DNA of 64,000 bases from Chlorella sorokiniana (Eukaryota > Chlorophyta > Trebouxiophyceae > Chlorellales > Chlorellaceae): contig CP084611.1 in assembly GCA_025917655.1 (NCBI GenBank), forward strand, positions 4,154,001-4,218,000, read 5' to 3'. This document shows positions 1 to 13,100 of the stretch, piece by piece. The notes beneath the pieces were generated by a model. That model did not search any database and was not told where the DNA came from. It saw only the letters and a list, made by a program, of their open reading frames with translations. How positions within the stretch are numbered: position 1 is the first letter of the stretch; each line of letters begins with the position of its first letter. The position numbers and the translations under genes are program-made.

Positions 1-1136
1 TATGGGGTGCATTACTTCACTCAGCTGAGCCAAAGACACTATGGCGCATCTATGCTGACGCTGCACGCCTTTCAGCTGCCTGCCTGTCTGCCCAAGCCGT
101 TAAGCTGCTATCCGGACGTGCTGACAGACCGATGACAAGAATGGCAGTCGCGGCCCCAAACGAAAAATACCTACAGGTCAGGGTTCATGCATTGGAAACT
201 AAAGCAGATGCGAGAATGGGCTGGGTCACGAAGGAACAGCACAGCGATGTGGGACCTCACGCAGACATGCAAAACAGCCAAGTTGCATGCTAGCATGCCA
301 AACCCACATAAAGTTCCACTGATGCAAAGTTACGGGCGGCGCACCAGCAGCCTCGGCAGGGGGCGGCGGCAGAGAAACGCTCACAGAACGGCAGACATCC
401 TGACCGGCGTTTTGATTCAAAACTTTTGCTCACCAGGGAGCCTCCCAGCTCTCCCACTTCCTGGGCTGGCCAGGAGGGTTAATCTCGCCAAACAGGTAGC
501 CGCCCGGCTCGTTCTTCCCCTCTGAGAAAAAGCTGCCCCCGCTACCACCACCACGCACTTTGCCGCAGCGCCTGGCTGCAAGGGGAAGCCTTCGCAACAC
601 GAGGGACATCCTTGCGCAGAGGGGCACGTTGATGACTTCCGGGACAGCAACAGACACGGCGAGAGACCAACCAAGCGTTGGATTGCCTGGGTTTGCTCAC
701 ATGGGGCAATGTACCTCCGAGTACCGCTGGGCTACAGCTTGCATCCTGGGCCAGTAAAGTGGCATGCAATCAGGCACTCCAGCTCGGAATCGACGCTAAC
801 AGAGTGTCAAACAAGGTTTGTGCCGCAGTGCAACACCATGGCGACAACATGCCTCGTGGCTTGACCTCTTCTCGCGACATGGCATGACTCGTGGCTTCAA
901 ATATCAAACCAAATCCAGACGAAAAGAGCGTGTCGGGCCCGATCGGGGCATGCCACGTCATTGTGCGTTTTTGGCACCTGGGTTGCTTTCGTTGGTTGGC
1001 GAGTTTAGCAACGCTTTTGGCGCGTCCGCGTAAGGAACGCGACGTTCAGCCGTGAAGGAGGCTGGAAGATCGGGAGCGAAGGTCCACAGGCACTCAGAAA
1101 CTCAGAAACTGGTCGCGTCCCAACATCTTTGCGTAG
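1..1136. other. 5' flanking region, no gene recognised
   Basis: No open frame here resembles a known family, and short open stretches on both strands look like chance in GC-rich DNA. In the frame that later encodes the acyl-AMP ligase, a TAG stands at 1134-1136. No ATG occurs in that frame before the first recognisable domain residues at about 1384. The true start codon must therefore lie in a separate upstream exon or be hidden by an indel. The stretch presumably holds the promoter, 5' UTR and perhaps a small first exon, but I see no TATA box or other element I can defend. Confidence 0.4.
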
Positions 1137-4100
1137 GTGCGTGTCATTTCAAAGTGCGATGTCACAGGCTCGGCCGTGGCAGCAACACTCCCAAAGACGT
1201 CTCCAGCCATCCGCCGTTTGGCAGTCGAAACCCCACCGTTTGCCTACCCTCCGATTCCCGAGCATCACTATGTGCCGCACTGCAGGTATTGGAAAATCGC
1301 CTGCCATGCCCAGCGGCCTGCCGGCAGTTCTTCTTATGGGCAGCCAGCGGCCTCAAGAGCCGACGAACCGCGCAGCGATCGGGATGCGTGGCATTTGTTG
1401 GAGCTGGCCGCCATCCACCATGCCGACACACTGGCGGTTGTGGATTGCGCGGCAGGGGGAGGGGGGCGGCAGCTGACGTACAGCCAGCTGTTTGATCGCA
1501 CCACATCGCTCGCAGCGCACCTGGCCTCCGTGGGCGTGCGTCGTGGCGACCGCATCGGCGTCCTCTCCCGCAACGCTTCTTATGTCATCGAGCTGCACTT
1601 TGCAGCGGCAGCCCTGCATGCCGTGGTGGTCAACATGAACATCCACCTGGCCCCCGTGAGCTGGCCTTCATCGCAGCCGACTCCGCGCCCAAGGTTGTGT
1701 TTGCAGACACGCATGTCGCCGACTCGCTGCTGGCGGCGCATGCCGAGCTTTGCAGCCAGGCCGCCGAGTCACAACAGGGCAGGGGAGCCTCTCCGGTGTT
1801 TGGCAGCGTGGTGTGGATGCAGGTGGAGGGCAGCAGCCATCTTCCTGCTGCGCAACCAGGAATGCAGGTGGGAGTTCCGGCCGATTGCTGCAGGCTGATC
1901 TGGTCTGTCTGCAACAAAAACAGACAGCAGCGGCAGCACCAGCATGTCATGATGCTGAACAGGGCCTCCTGTGCGCTTCATGTACTTTCGGGTCCCCCTT
2001 GCCTTTCTGCAGGCACGCGAATATGAAGCTTGCTTGGCGGCTGCCGCGAGCAGCGCCGAGGCACGCGGCCAGCTGACGGCGGCGTGCAGCCTGGTGCTGG
2101 CTGAGGGCAGCGTCGAGGACGGTTTCCACCTGTACTACACCAGCGGTACAACGGGCGTGCCCAAAGGCGTGATGCTGAGCCACCGCACTGTGGTGCTCCA
2201 CGCTGTGGGCACCATCTCAGGTGGGCTGCTGCTCCAGCCGATGTGTATGTGGCTGTGGAGCAGGTCAGCGCTGGCAGTGCTGGCATGCGTCCATTTTGAT
2301 AGAACCTTTCTTAAGCAAGGGGAGACTCTTTGTGTGCCTAGTATCTCCTTGCGCAACGACGCTTGCCATACACGCACATGCATGCGCTGGTGCTGTGCGG
2401 CGGGGGCTGATGAGCCACGCCGCCCCGGCCGCCCCGTTCCAGAGATGAACCTCAGCCGCCACGACGTGTGGGGCCACTTTGCCCCATGTTCCACCTCGTG
2501 GACGTGTTTGCCGTGTATGCCGTCACCCTGGTGGGCGGCCGCCACGTCACCCTCCCCGCCTTCAGCCCCCAGGAGGTGCTGCTGGCCATCGGTGAGCGAG
2601 CGACGCCGTCTGTGCGTGTGCACCCGCTTGTCACCCTGCACGTGCTGTGCAATGCTCCCACGATGCACGCCGCTGCTCTGCTTGGTTTGCGAGGAGCCCT
2701 GGCTGCTGGCCTGCCGCCCAGCGCACCCCCTGCGCCCTCCTGTCCTCCTGCTTCCACCCGTGCAGAGCGCGAGCGTGTCAGCGCCACGAATGTTGCCTCC
2801 ACTATGGTGGCCATGCTGGTCAACAACCCGTTGGTGGAGCAGCTTGACCTCACCAGCCTGCGCGTGCTCAGCTGCGGCGGCAGCCCGCAGAGTCCCGCGG
2901 GTGAGTTATGAAGCAGCAGCGGCAGCGGTGCGGAGTGGTTGTGTCAAGCCGTGTCAACCATCCTGCCATGCAGCTACATCCCCGCTTGTCGTGTCTTTCG
3001 CTGGAGCTTTTCGTGTGCGGATTGGCCGCTTGACGTCGCCTGACCCCTGTTGCCCCTTTTGGTGCCTGGCCTCTGCAGTTGTGGTGCGCGCAATTGCCGT
3101 GTTTGGATGCGAGTTCTTCCTCTCGTACGGCATGACAGAGTGCTGCGGCAAGATTTCCATGAGCATCCTGCCTCCTGGCGATGCTCGTCGCACCATGACC
3201 GGTGGGTCCTGCATCATGGTTACTCAGCTTTGCTGGACAGCCTGCTGTTATCAGGCATGCTGCAAGCTCCTGAGCTTAACTTGCACCATGTGTGCCTGCG
3301 TGCAGTGGAGGAACAGCTGGCCTTAGTCACCAGCAGCGGGCGCCCTTTCCAGCTGATTGATGTCAGGATTGTGGCCGAGGATGGTGCAGACGTGGCAAAG
3401 GATGGCGTGCAGGTAATGCCTGTGATGTCCTTTGGGGGCGTTGCTGGGATGAACAGTCCGTGTGCGATGTGTTGAACGCTTTTATGCTGTGGCCCTTGCA
3501 GGTTGGAGAGGTGTGGGTGCGTGGGCCAACCGTGTTCGCCGGCTACTGGGGCCTGCCAGCGGCTACTGCCGAGAGCTTTGCAGAAGGCGACTGGTTCAAG
3601 TGAGAGCAAATCTCACTTAATTTGAGCTAGAGTATGCATGCTCAAGCTAGAGCACGCATGGTGCTGTATGGTCAGCAATGGCACGCTTGACTGTTGGTTA
3701 ATGCTCTGCCCAGGACCGGGGACCTGGCAACCGCGGATTCCAGTGGGTACATCCACGTTGTGGACCGCAAGAAAGACATGCTGTTGGTTGGCGGCGAGAA
3801 TGTGTACAGTGAGCGCTTCCCTCTTGCCCTCGTGTTCCCTTATGAGTTGTTCTTGGGAGCGCCAAGCTGTTGCACTGCTCCACTGCCTGCCTCACAGCGC
3901 GTTGTTGCTGTGCCGAGTCTGGCCGCCCTGCCTGTGTGCCACCTGGTCCTGCACTGCAGCCACCGAGGTGGAGGCTGTGCTGTACAGCCACCCTGCGGTG
4001 CACCAGGCCGCGGTGTTTGGCTTGCCCAGCCGGGTCATGGGAGAGCTCGTGGGCGCGGCGGTCACCCTGCGCCCGACGCAGCCGCGCAGGCAAGCAGTGT

Positions 4101-7100
4101 GGTGGTGCACACAGTCGCACACGTGGCGGTGCACGGTGTGGCTCCTTATCTGGTCTGGCACTAAGTGCAGTTTGCTCCTGGTGCTGTACAGGCCATCACC
4201 CCGCGTGACCTCATCAGCTGGTGCGCTGGCCGCCTGGCCCACTACAAGGTGCCCGCTGCGCTGCACATACTCCCCAAGATGCCCACCACCGGCTCTGGCA
4301 AGATCCTGAAGACGGAGCTGCGGCGCATGTATGGCGCCAGTGCCGGGCATGCAGCAGCGAGTCCTGCTGCCCCCGTCACCTTGGCTGAAGCGGCGGCCGT
4401 GGTCGCTGCAATTGGAGGAGGGAACCTGGCCTGCCAGCCGCTGGAGGCTGGGCTGGGCTCTGAGTGGGGCCGTGACCTCCTCCCGAAGCTGGCATACCTG
4501 TTGGTGGTGGAGCATGCGGCCGACATCCGCCAGCAGGTAAGCCTTGCATCCGCCACGGATGTCAACCGAGTCGCACGTCGCATCTGATGCGTGGCTGTGC
4601 ACTTCTTGCCCTGCCTGAGCCGCGCACCTTGGTGGCTTTGCCGTGCAGGTAAAGGCTGCTGTGGCCATGGGAGTGCGTAATCTAGGAATCATCGCTTTGG
4701 AGCAGCCTGCACTGCATCAACTGGAAGGTCTGGCAGCTCTGGGCGACACAGTGAGCGTGGCGCACGTCGATCGTGCAGCTTGCGCTGCGTCCATCGCGAT
4801 CGAAAGCGGTGGGGCCAGCCCACTGCGATGCGCCGTGGCGGCGATGCGTGAGCTGATGCCGCCGTTGGGTAGCGTGCTTCACGCGCCCCTACCGGCTGAA
4901 GCTGCCGCCGCTGCAGCAGAGGCAGTAAAACAAGCTCAAGCAGCGGCGGTGCCAGCTGCTCGTACTTCTGTTCAACCATACCAGCAGCCAACACTTGCCA
5001 CAAATGCAGCCAAGCCAGCAGTGGATGCAAATGCCGTGCGGCAGGCAGTCATCGCAGCTGTTGGCGCGCTGCTGGGCGACCCTGCTGCATCCAGCATCGG
5101 CGAGGACGAGCCGCTGATGTCGGCAGGCCTCACTTCCACCCTGGCTGTACAGCTGACGCAGCAGCTGGAGGAGAGCCTTTCTCTGGCCCTGCCGGGCACC
5201 CTGGTGTTCGATTACCCCTCGATCAACGAGATGGTTGGCTTCCTGGCAGCTGAGCTGGCCAGCAAGTCCAGCAGCGCAGCTCAAAAGCCAACCAGCACGG
5301 CCGCGCCTGAACCTGCTAGCAGGGTGACGCCGCTACCACAGAGGGCCGCCACAACCGCACCTCGACCCGCCCCGGCAGCCCGCCAGCAGCAGCTGGAAGC
5401 CGGCGGAGCCGCTCTGGTCTTGCAGCACGTGGCACAGCTGCTGGGCAGTGATGCAGCCGGCACTTCTGCTGACGCGCCCCTCATGTCTGCCGGCCTGACC
5501 TCCACGCTGGCGGTGCAGCTGACACAGCTGCTGGAGCAGGCAGTCGGCGCCGAGCTGCCAGGCACGCTTGTGTTCGACTACCCATCGGCCGCGGAGATCG
5601 GCGCTTTCCTCGCCGCCCAAGGCCTGCTTTCCACAAGCTCCCTGACTGCAGCGGCAGCTCCACCTCAGGCCGCTGCACCGGCAAGTGTTGAGGCAGGGCC
5701 GCGGCAGCGGCAGCAGGTCGCTGCGCAGGTGCTTCGCGAGGCTGCCAGCCTGCTGGGCAGCGACGTAGTCATCCGCGCTGATGAGCCGCTCATGTCAGCA
5801 GGCCTGACCAGCACCCTGGCTGTGCAGCTGGTCGGGGCTCTCGAGGCAGCTGTTGGTGCCGAACTGCCGGGCACCCTGATTTTCGACTATCCAACTGGTA
5901 CGTCAAAGTGGTGGTTTATCAAGCTGTTGGCGAATGTGCGCAGCTACCAACCACGAGTACTCACTCCCCTTGTTGCAGCGTCCGACATTGCCGACTATTT
6001 TATCTCTGAAGGCCTGGTTCCCGCCGCGCTGGCCAGCCTTGCAGCACCTGCTGCACTGGCTCCCGCTGCGCTAGCAGTTGCGCAGGTGTGCATCCATGGC
6101 GCACACATGGTTGAGCTAACAGACGCAGCGGCCCTGCTTCCTGCGGAGAAATCACCTCCTGTCATGCTGCGCACACCCTGCAGGACCCACCGGCCGCCAC
6201 ACCACTATGCGCAATTACTTCCTCGTCTCACAGCGTCCCTGGGGGCGCCTGGACTTCCAGCGCCCGTCTGGCAACGACCGCATCAGCTGCGTGCCTTTGG
6301 AGCGCTGGGACGTCGAATCTGCACCTGCTGACAACCATTCAGGCAAGCACGGGCGCGGGCAGGGCAGGCTGCGGGTGCAGGGCATGGAAGCCAGTGGAGT
6401 GACACTGCTTAAACGTGCCGCCCGCAGAGCTGAACAGCCAGTTTGGGTCGTGGCTTGCGGGCGCCGACCGGTTCGGCGCCAGCGGGATGGGGCTGTCGCC
6501 GGCGGAGGCGCTGCTCGTCGACCCTCAGCAGCGCCTGGTCATGCAGTCCTTTGCGGGTGAGCCTGGGTGGGTTTGTGCTGCGTTTGGCAGGACATCCACC
6601 ATCCAGCTGTGCCATGGTGCGGCTGCAAAACTGCTGGCATCGTGCTGTGCTGCAGAGGCGCTGGCAGGCCACCACGCACACCATGAACCGTGCCGCGCTA
6701 CGGGTGTGTATGTGGGCGTGTCCCAGCTTGAGTATGCACGGATCAGCCTGGAAACCGGGGCCAGCACCGTCAACACGTACTACGCCACCGGCGCGCACCT
6801 CAGCGTCGCTTCAGGTGGGTGTGGTCCAGCGCTACTCGGGAGAACTGTCGGGGGAATGCACCTGCATTCCGCCTGGTGCAAGGGGTGCTTGCCCCAGGGG
6901 TGCTCACCCTGTCTGGTTCCTTGCGTCCGCCTTCTGCAGGCCGCCTGTCCTACACATTCGGCTTCAAGGGGCCGGCAATGACGGTGGACACCGCCTGCTC
7001 GTCCTCCCTGGTCACCACCCACCTGGCCGCCAAGGTGATGCACACACGCCCCGCTGCGTTGCTGCCGACAGCATCTGCCTGCAGCGTCACTTGTCTGCGA

Positions 7101-10100
7101 TGCTGGCGTGGCTGCGCCCGCCTGCGCCTCGTGCACTCCGTGCTCAAGCAAGCTGTGCTGTGCGGCAGGCACTGGAGGCCGGGAGTGTGAGCTGGCGGGC
7201 AGCGTGGGCATCAACCTGACGCTGGTGCACAGCTGGACGCGCGCGTGCCTCCGCGCCGGGATGCTCTCCGAGGAGGGCCGCTGCAGGACGCTGGATGCAG
7301 ACGCAGACGGCTACGTGCGGGCCGAGGGCGTGGGCGCAGCCATGCTTGCCCGCTTCCCCCGCCGACCAGCAGGAGTGCAAGGGCGGTCCGGGTGCCGCCC
7401 TTGCATGGCAGTCGCTCGTCCTGCTGGTGGGCAGCGCAGTGAACCAGGACGGGCGCAGCAGCAGCCTCACCGCCCCCAACGGGCCCAGCCAGCAAGAGGC
7501 CATGCAGGCAGCGCTGCGGTCTGGCGATCGTTCAGCATTTGAGGTTGCTCACCTGCAGATGCATGGGACAGGTGGGGGCGGTTGCATCCATCGAGGGCGC
7601 TTTGCTGTGGCAACGTGGACCCGGGCGCCAGCTTACACATCCTGGTTCCTCTGGAACAGCCTCCACCATTGTCTTGCTGTGCAGGCACTTCTTTGGGCGA
7701 CCCAATCGAGGTGGGCGCCGCAGTGGCCGTGCTCCTGAAGCCTGGCGTCGCACGTGAGGCCGCGCTGCAGCTGACGGCGGCCAAGTCGTTCATGGGCCAC
7801 GCCGAGCCTGCTGCTGGCATCGTGGGCATCGCCAAGCTGTCGCTCATCCTGGGGCACCAGCTGGCCGATCCCATCCTGCACCTGCGTACTGTCAACCACT
7901 ACGTGGCGAGTGCTGGTGAGCGCAGCAGCGCAGGTGTGGCGTGTGGCGTGTGGCGTGTGGCTGCGCAGTTGCCTGCTCATGGTCATGCTGCTTTACACTG
8001 CGTCCGTCCATGTCTCGCTGACTGGGCCATGCTTGTCATGCCACCCTCGCTTGCAGTGAGTGGCGCTGCCAGCCATGGTACCAACCACCGCATCTCGGCC
8101 CCTCGCCAGCTCAGTACCAGCGTGGCGACTCGGGCCGAGCTGCTGGGAGGCGTCAGCTCTTTTGCTTTCCAGGGCACCAATGCACACGCTATTCTCGGCA
8201 AGCTGACTGACCGCACCTTTGCTCTGCCTGGGCCGTCGCCCGCATTTGTGAGCGCAGCGGCCAGCCAGCAGGCACGGTTCTGGGTGCTTCCGGCAGCTCA
8301 CTCTCTGGTGGGCTGCGTGAGCAGCGGTGGCGCTGGCGGCCAGCGTGTGATGCTGTTTGAGTGCAGTCTGCTGGCGGCTCGGCAGGCGATGTATTCAGAC
8401 CACCAGGTGTTTGGCAGGGTGCTGTTTCCAGGAGCGGGCATGATGGAAGCCGCTCTGGCAGCTGCCAGCACGGCCCTGGATGGCCCCGGCAGCAGGGCAG
8501 CACTGGCGGTGGCTGGCATGGCCATCATCAGCCCCCTGATCATCCCGCCGCCGGAGCAGCAGCCGGCGCCTGGCGTGCGTATGCACTGCAGCCTTGTGCC
8601 AGCCACCGGCGACATTCAGCTGGCTGAGCAGCGGGGCAGGGGCGCCTCCACACCTTGTGCACACGGCGGCGTCATGTGTGCGGCGGCAGCGACAGCCGCT
8701 GTGCGTGCTGCAGCCGCCATGGTTGCATACGCACAGGCGAGGCGCTTGCTGCCGCTCGGCAGGGAGGCAGCGGCCACCGCCCTGGCTGGAGGCAAGCCAC
8801 AAGGGAAAGCCACAGGCAGCATTGCGGTGGACAGGAAGCTTGGTGCCGACGGCTACCTGGTTCCACCCCCGTGTATGGACGCCTGCCTGCACCTGGGAGT
8901 GGCGGTGCCAGGCTGCGGCGCCAAAGTGCCCATCGCGGTGGGCGCTTTCGTGTTAGCTGACAGCTGTGCAGCGGCGGGCACTGAGCTGGCGGGCAGCACG
9001 TCGGCGGCATACCGCCTGCCCTCTGGCGGTTCTGAAGTGTCCAGCTTTGCCCTGCACACCTCTCTTGGCGGCGCTTTCGCCAGCCTGGCAGACCTTGAAA
9101 CCAAGGTGACCAAGCCCAAAAGCACGGCTCCAACGTCAGTCCAGCCAGCAGACTTCCTGTATGAAGTTGATTGGCAGGCAGCGGGGCTGGCCGACAGCGA
9201 GCAGCAGCCGCGACCGTCTGCTGCAGTGGAGCTAGGCGGGAGCTCGCTTTCCCTAGACTTTGCAGCTGGCCCCAGACAGGCAGCCACGGGAGCGCTTGCA
9301 GTCATTCAGCACGCCCAGACGGCGCAGGCGCCGGCTGTTGGTGCGTGGCTGCCGGAAACGCTGCCCCGCGGGCTGGCAGCTGGCTTCACATCTGCGGCAG
9401 TGCTGGCGGCTGGAGCTGTGGAGGGGCTGCTGCGAGTTGCTGCCACAGAGCATGCTGCAGCCCAGTACCGGTTGGCGGTGACGGATGCTCAGGCGGCATC
9501 GCCCTGCCTGGCTCCTCCAGCCAGCAGCCGGACATGGGGATCTTGAACTGTACCCGGGTGCACGGAACTGTGTCCTCAATCCCGCATCTGCTTCCCAGGT
9601 GATGGCGTGGATCCTGCATCTTGATGTGCTGCTTCTTGCCAGTGAGATGTTGGAGCACCCTGCAACTCCAAAACACTGTCTTGCTCAGTGCTCTGTGCGC
9701 CCGTTGCCATTCCTTGTCATGCAGCTGTGCGGTTGTGCCTGCCGCGGAGCTGCTGCAAATCCGGCCGCTGCCGAGAGGATCCCTTGCCAGCCTGACGCCC
9801 CAGCCAGTAGATGCTGCCTCAGCTGTCGCCAAGCTGCAGCCTCACGAGGTGCTGGTTGCGGTGAAGGCTGTGGGCATCAACTTCCGGGACGTGCTCAACG
9901 TGCTGGGCATGTATCCGGGGATCCGGGGCCGCCGGGCAGCGATTGCGCGGGATCGTCATCCATGCTGGGGGCGCATCTGGCTTCAAGCCAGGTGAGCGCT
10001 GCCGGTGCTGCTGTTGGATGCCGCTGCCTCTTCATCATCTGCCTGCGCCAGTCCTACTGCAATACGATTGGCGTCATTCCAAGCATGCTGCTGCTCCCAA

Positions 10101-13100
10101 ACTGCAGGCGACTGCGTGTTTGGTCTTGCCCATGGCTGCCTGGGTACGGCGGTGGCCAGCCCGGCGGCCATGCTGGCCCCGCTGCCCGGCACGCTGAGCT
10201 TCCAGGAGGCCGCCACCACGCCAACCGTCTTCATCACAGGCAAGCGCCATGCTGCGACTTGCTGGCTAGATCTTCTGTCTTGCATTGAGTGGGCCCTGGA
10301 CAATCGCGGACACGGATGCCCGCCATGTGTGCAGTGGAGATGGCCCTGGATAAGGTGTCCGCCCTTGCGCCCAGCGACCGCGTGCTCGTGCACGCTGCTG
10401 CCGGCGGCGTGGGTTTGGCCGCCATCCAAGTCGCCCAGGTATCTGTGCGCTGCCCTGCACGGCACCCTCCTGCGACCGCTCAGGTCCCACCCTCCTTTGG
10501 CAAGGTGCTGACTCTCGCTCCTTGCTCATCACGCGCAGGCAAAGGGTGCTGCTGTGGTTGCCACTGCTGGCGGGGCGGCTAAGCGGACCCTTGTGCATGC
10601 TCTGGGGGTGCCGTCGGTGCTGGGTTCCCGTGACACCCTGTTTGTGTCTGAAGCGGCTCAGCTCGGAGGCGTCACCGCTGTGCTCAACAGCCTCACCAGC
10701 AGCGGCATGGTGGCCGGCTCGCTGGCAGCGCTCAGCGCCGGTGGCCGCTTTGTGGAGATCAGCAAGCGCGACATCTGGAGCCCGGCGCGCGTGGCACAAG
10801 GTAAGAAGAAATCCAAAGAGGGTGCTTGTCGACGGGGACGTGCCCCATCAACTGGCTGCACAATCAGCCTGCTGGCCTGCTAAAGGAGCAACTCACGCAT
10901 ATTGTGCTGTGCAGAGCGTGCCGATGTGCTGTACTCGCTCGTCGCCGTGGACTTCCTGCCTCCCGCGGTCGTCGGCACCACGCTGCGCAAGGTTGCGCGC
11001 CAGCTGTGCGCGGGCGTGCTGCGGCCCCTGCGCAGCATCACACACGGCCTCGGCGTGGTGCCCTCCGCCTTCCGCCAGATGGTGCAGGCAAGTGGCCGGC
11101 GCGGCACGGCTGCTTGTCTATGCTGTTTGTGGGCATACGCAACCCCAACGCTTGCCTTCATGTGACCCGCATTCCGTTGCAGGCCACGCACGTAGGAAAG
11201 GTTGTGGTTTCTGGGAGGCGCCGCTGGCTGCTAGCCCTCGCAGCATCCCATCTGTGGCCATCACCGGCGGTTCCGGAGGGCTGGGCCTCATGATCAGCAG
11301 CTGGCTGGTGCAGCGCACCGGCAAGATGTACGTCCTCCTGTTGAGCCGCTCCGGCAGGACAGCCGACCCCGCAGCCGCCAGTCTCACTGCCACACCGGCC
11401 TGCATCAGCTCGGCCATGGCGGATGCCGGCAGCTCGGTGGATGTTGCTGCCGCCTTGGCTGCTGCCGCCTTCTCGCCGCGCCCCGCCCTGCAGATGGTGC
11501 TGCACGCGAGCGGGGTGCTGGCAGATTCGCTTCTCGACAAGCAGAGTGCTGCCTCTTTCAGGTGTGCCTACATGTCAGCAGCTCGTGGGGGCTGCCTGTT
11601 GCCATTGGGTTCAGTGGCTTGGCCCTGCATCATCAGTGTGACCATGTCTTGTGAGCAGGCGAGTATTTGCACCAAAGCTGGGTGCCCTGGAGGTCGTGTC
11701 TACAACCCTCCAACGCCAGCCAGTTGCAACGCTTGCCCTGTTCTCCTCGGTGGCGTCGCTGCTGGGCGCTGCTGGCCAGGTGAGTGCCACGTCAGCACCG
11801 ACCCAAGCTCCCTGCAGTGCCCTCGAGGCCCTCAGGGCTTCCCAAGCACTTGTTCGTCCCATACAGGCCAACTACGCGGCAGCCAACGCGGCGATGGATG
11901 CATGGTCGCACAGCTGGCAGGCCGCTGGCGGCGCCTCCAAGGCCATCCAGTGGGGAGCTTGGTCCTCCTCGGGTGCGCTGTTTGCTGGTCAGCGGCATGT
12001 GCTTCCGCATGCCAGGCATCCGATTGACATCGACTGGCTTCTGCCTCGTGCAGGCATGGCCTCAGCTGCAGTGCTGAAGCGCTTGGACAGGATTGGGCAG
12101 GGCAGCATCACTGCTGACCAGGGGCTGCTGTCCCTGCTGGTCATCCTGCGGGCGCAGCTGCGACAGCCTCCAGCCCCGCACTGCCCCAGCTGGCTGTCAA
12201 CGCCTTCCTCTGGAACGTCTACCTGAGAACCAGCCAGCCAGCCTTCTTTGCAGAGATGGTGCCAAAGCAGGCGGCCGCGCAGCTTGCGCTGGGCAAGAGG
12301 GCGGGCGCTGCATCACGCTCCTCGCGCGCTGCCAAGCCGGCAACCGCGGCAGACCCAGCTTCCGTGCAGGGACAGGTCAAGGGCGAGGTGGCGGCGGCCA
12401 TCATGCAGGTGAGTCCTGTTGTGTGCGCGTACCAGGGGGCGGATGCTGTTTGGCTCACCTCGTATGCTTCACAAGCGCGCTTGGCGAGCCGATGTTCCGG
12501 CAAGCTCAGCCCTGATTTCATCCCGCATGCATGCCGACCCTGGCTCTGCCTGTGCAGGTCCTGGGCGCCTCGATCGGCGACGACGAGCCGCTCATGTCTG
12601 CCGGCCTGGACTCGCTGGGCTCGGTGGAGTTTGCAAACGTGCTGAGTCAGAAGCTGGGCCTGCAAGTGCCCTCCACCCTCGTGTTTGACCACCCCACCGT
12701 CACCGCCGTCACCGCCTACCTCGCCGCCCAGATGCTCAAGTCGGCGGCCGCTGCGGCGGCGGCGGCCCCGAGGCGCAGGAGGGTGACGCGGCCGACGCGT
12801 CGCCGGCGGTGTCTCAGGATGCTGAGCTGGCGTACTTTGGCGGGCCAGCGCGGCTGGACCAGCTGTCAGCCGAGGTGCCGCGCAGTCAGCGCCACCTGGC
12901 AGTCAGCGCCGTCGCAACACGCAGCCTCATGGCCGAGACATTTGCGGCTCCCGAACAGGTAAAAGGCCATATCAGCCCTCGCATCCTTCGGCGCAAGCAG
13001 TGGGCAGTATGCCTGTGACACCTCTCACCGTGCGCTGTTCATCCCACTGCAGGCCAGCCTCTCAGTGGACTGCATCCACCGACTGCCGCTCGACCGCTGG

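Noticed and set aside
1656-1706. A 51-bp intron (GTGAGC...TTTGCAG) in the ligase domain
   Set aside because: The stretch translated in the shifted frame reads [17 protein letters not shown], the expected ligase sequence, and splicing it out would leave the wrong frame downstream. A missing C at 1651-1655 fits better.
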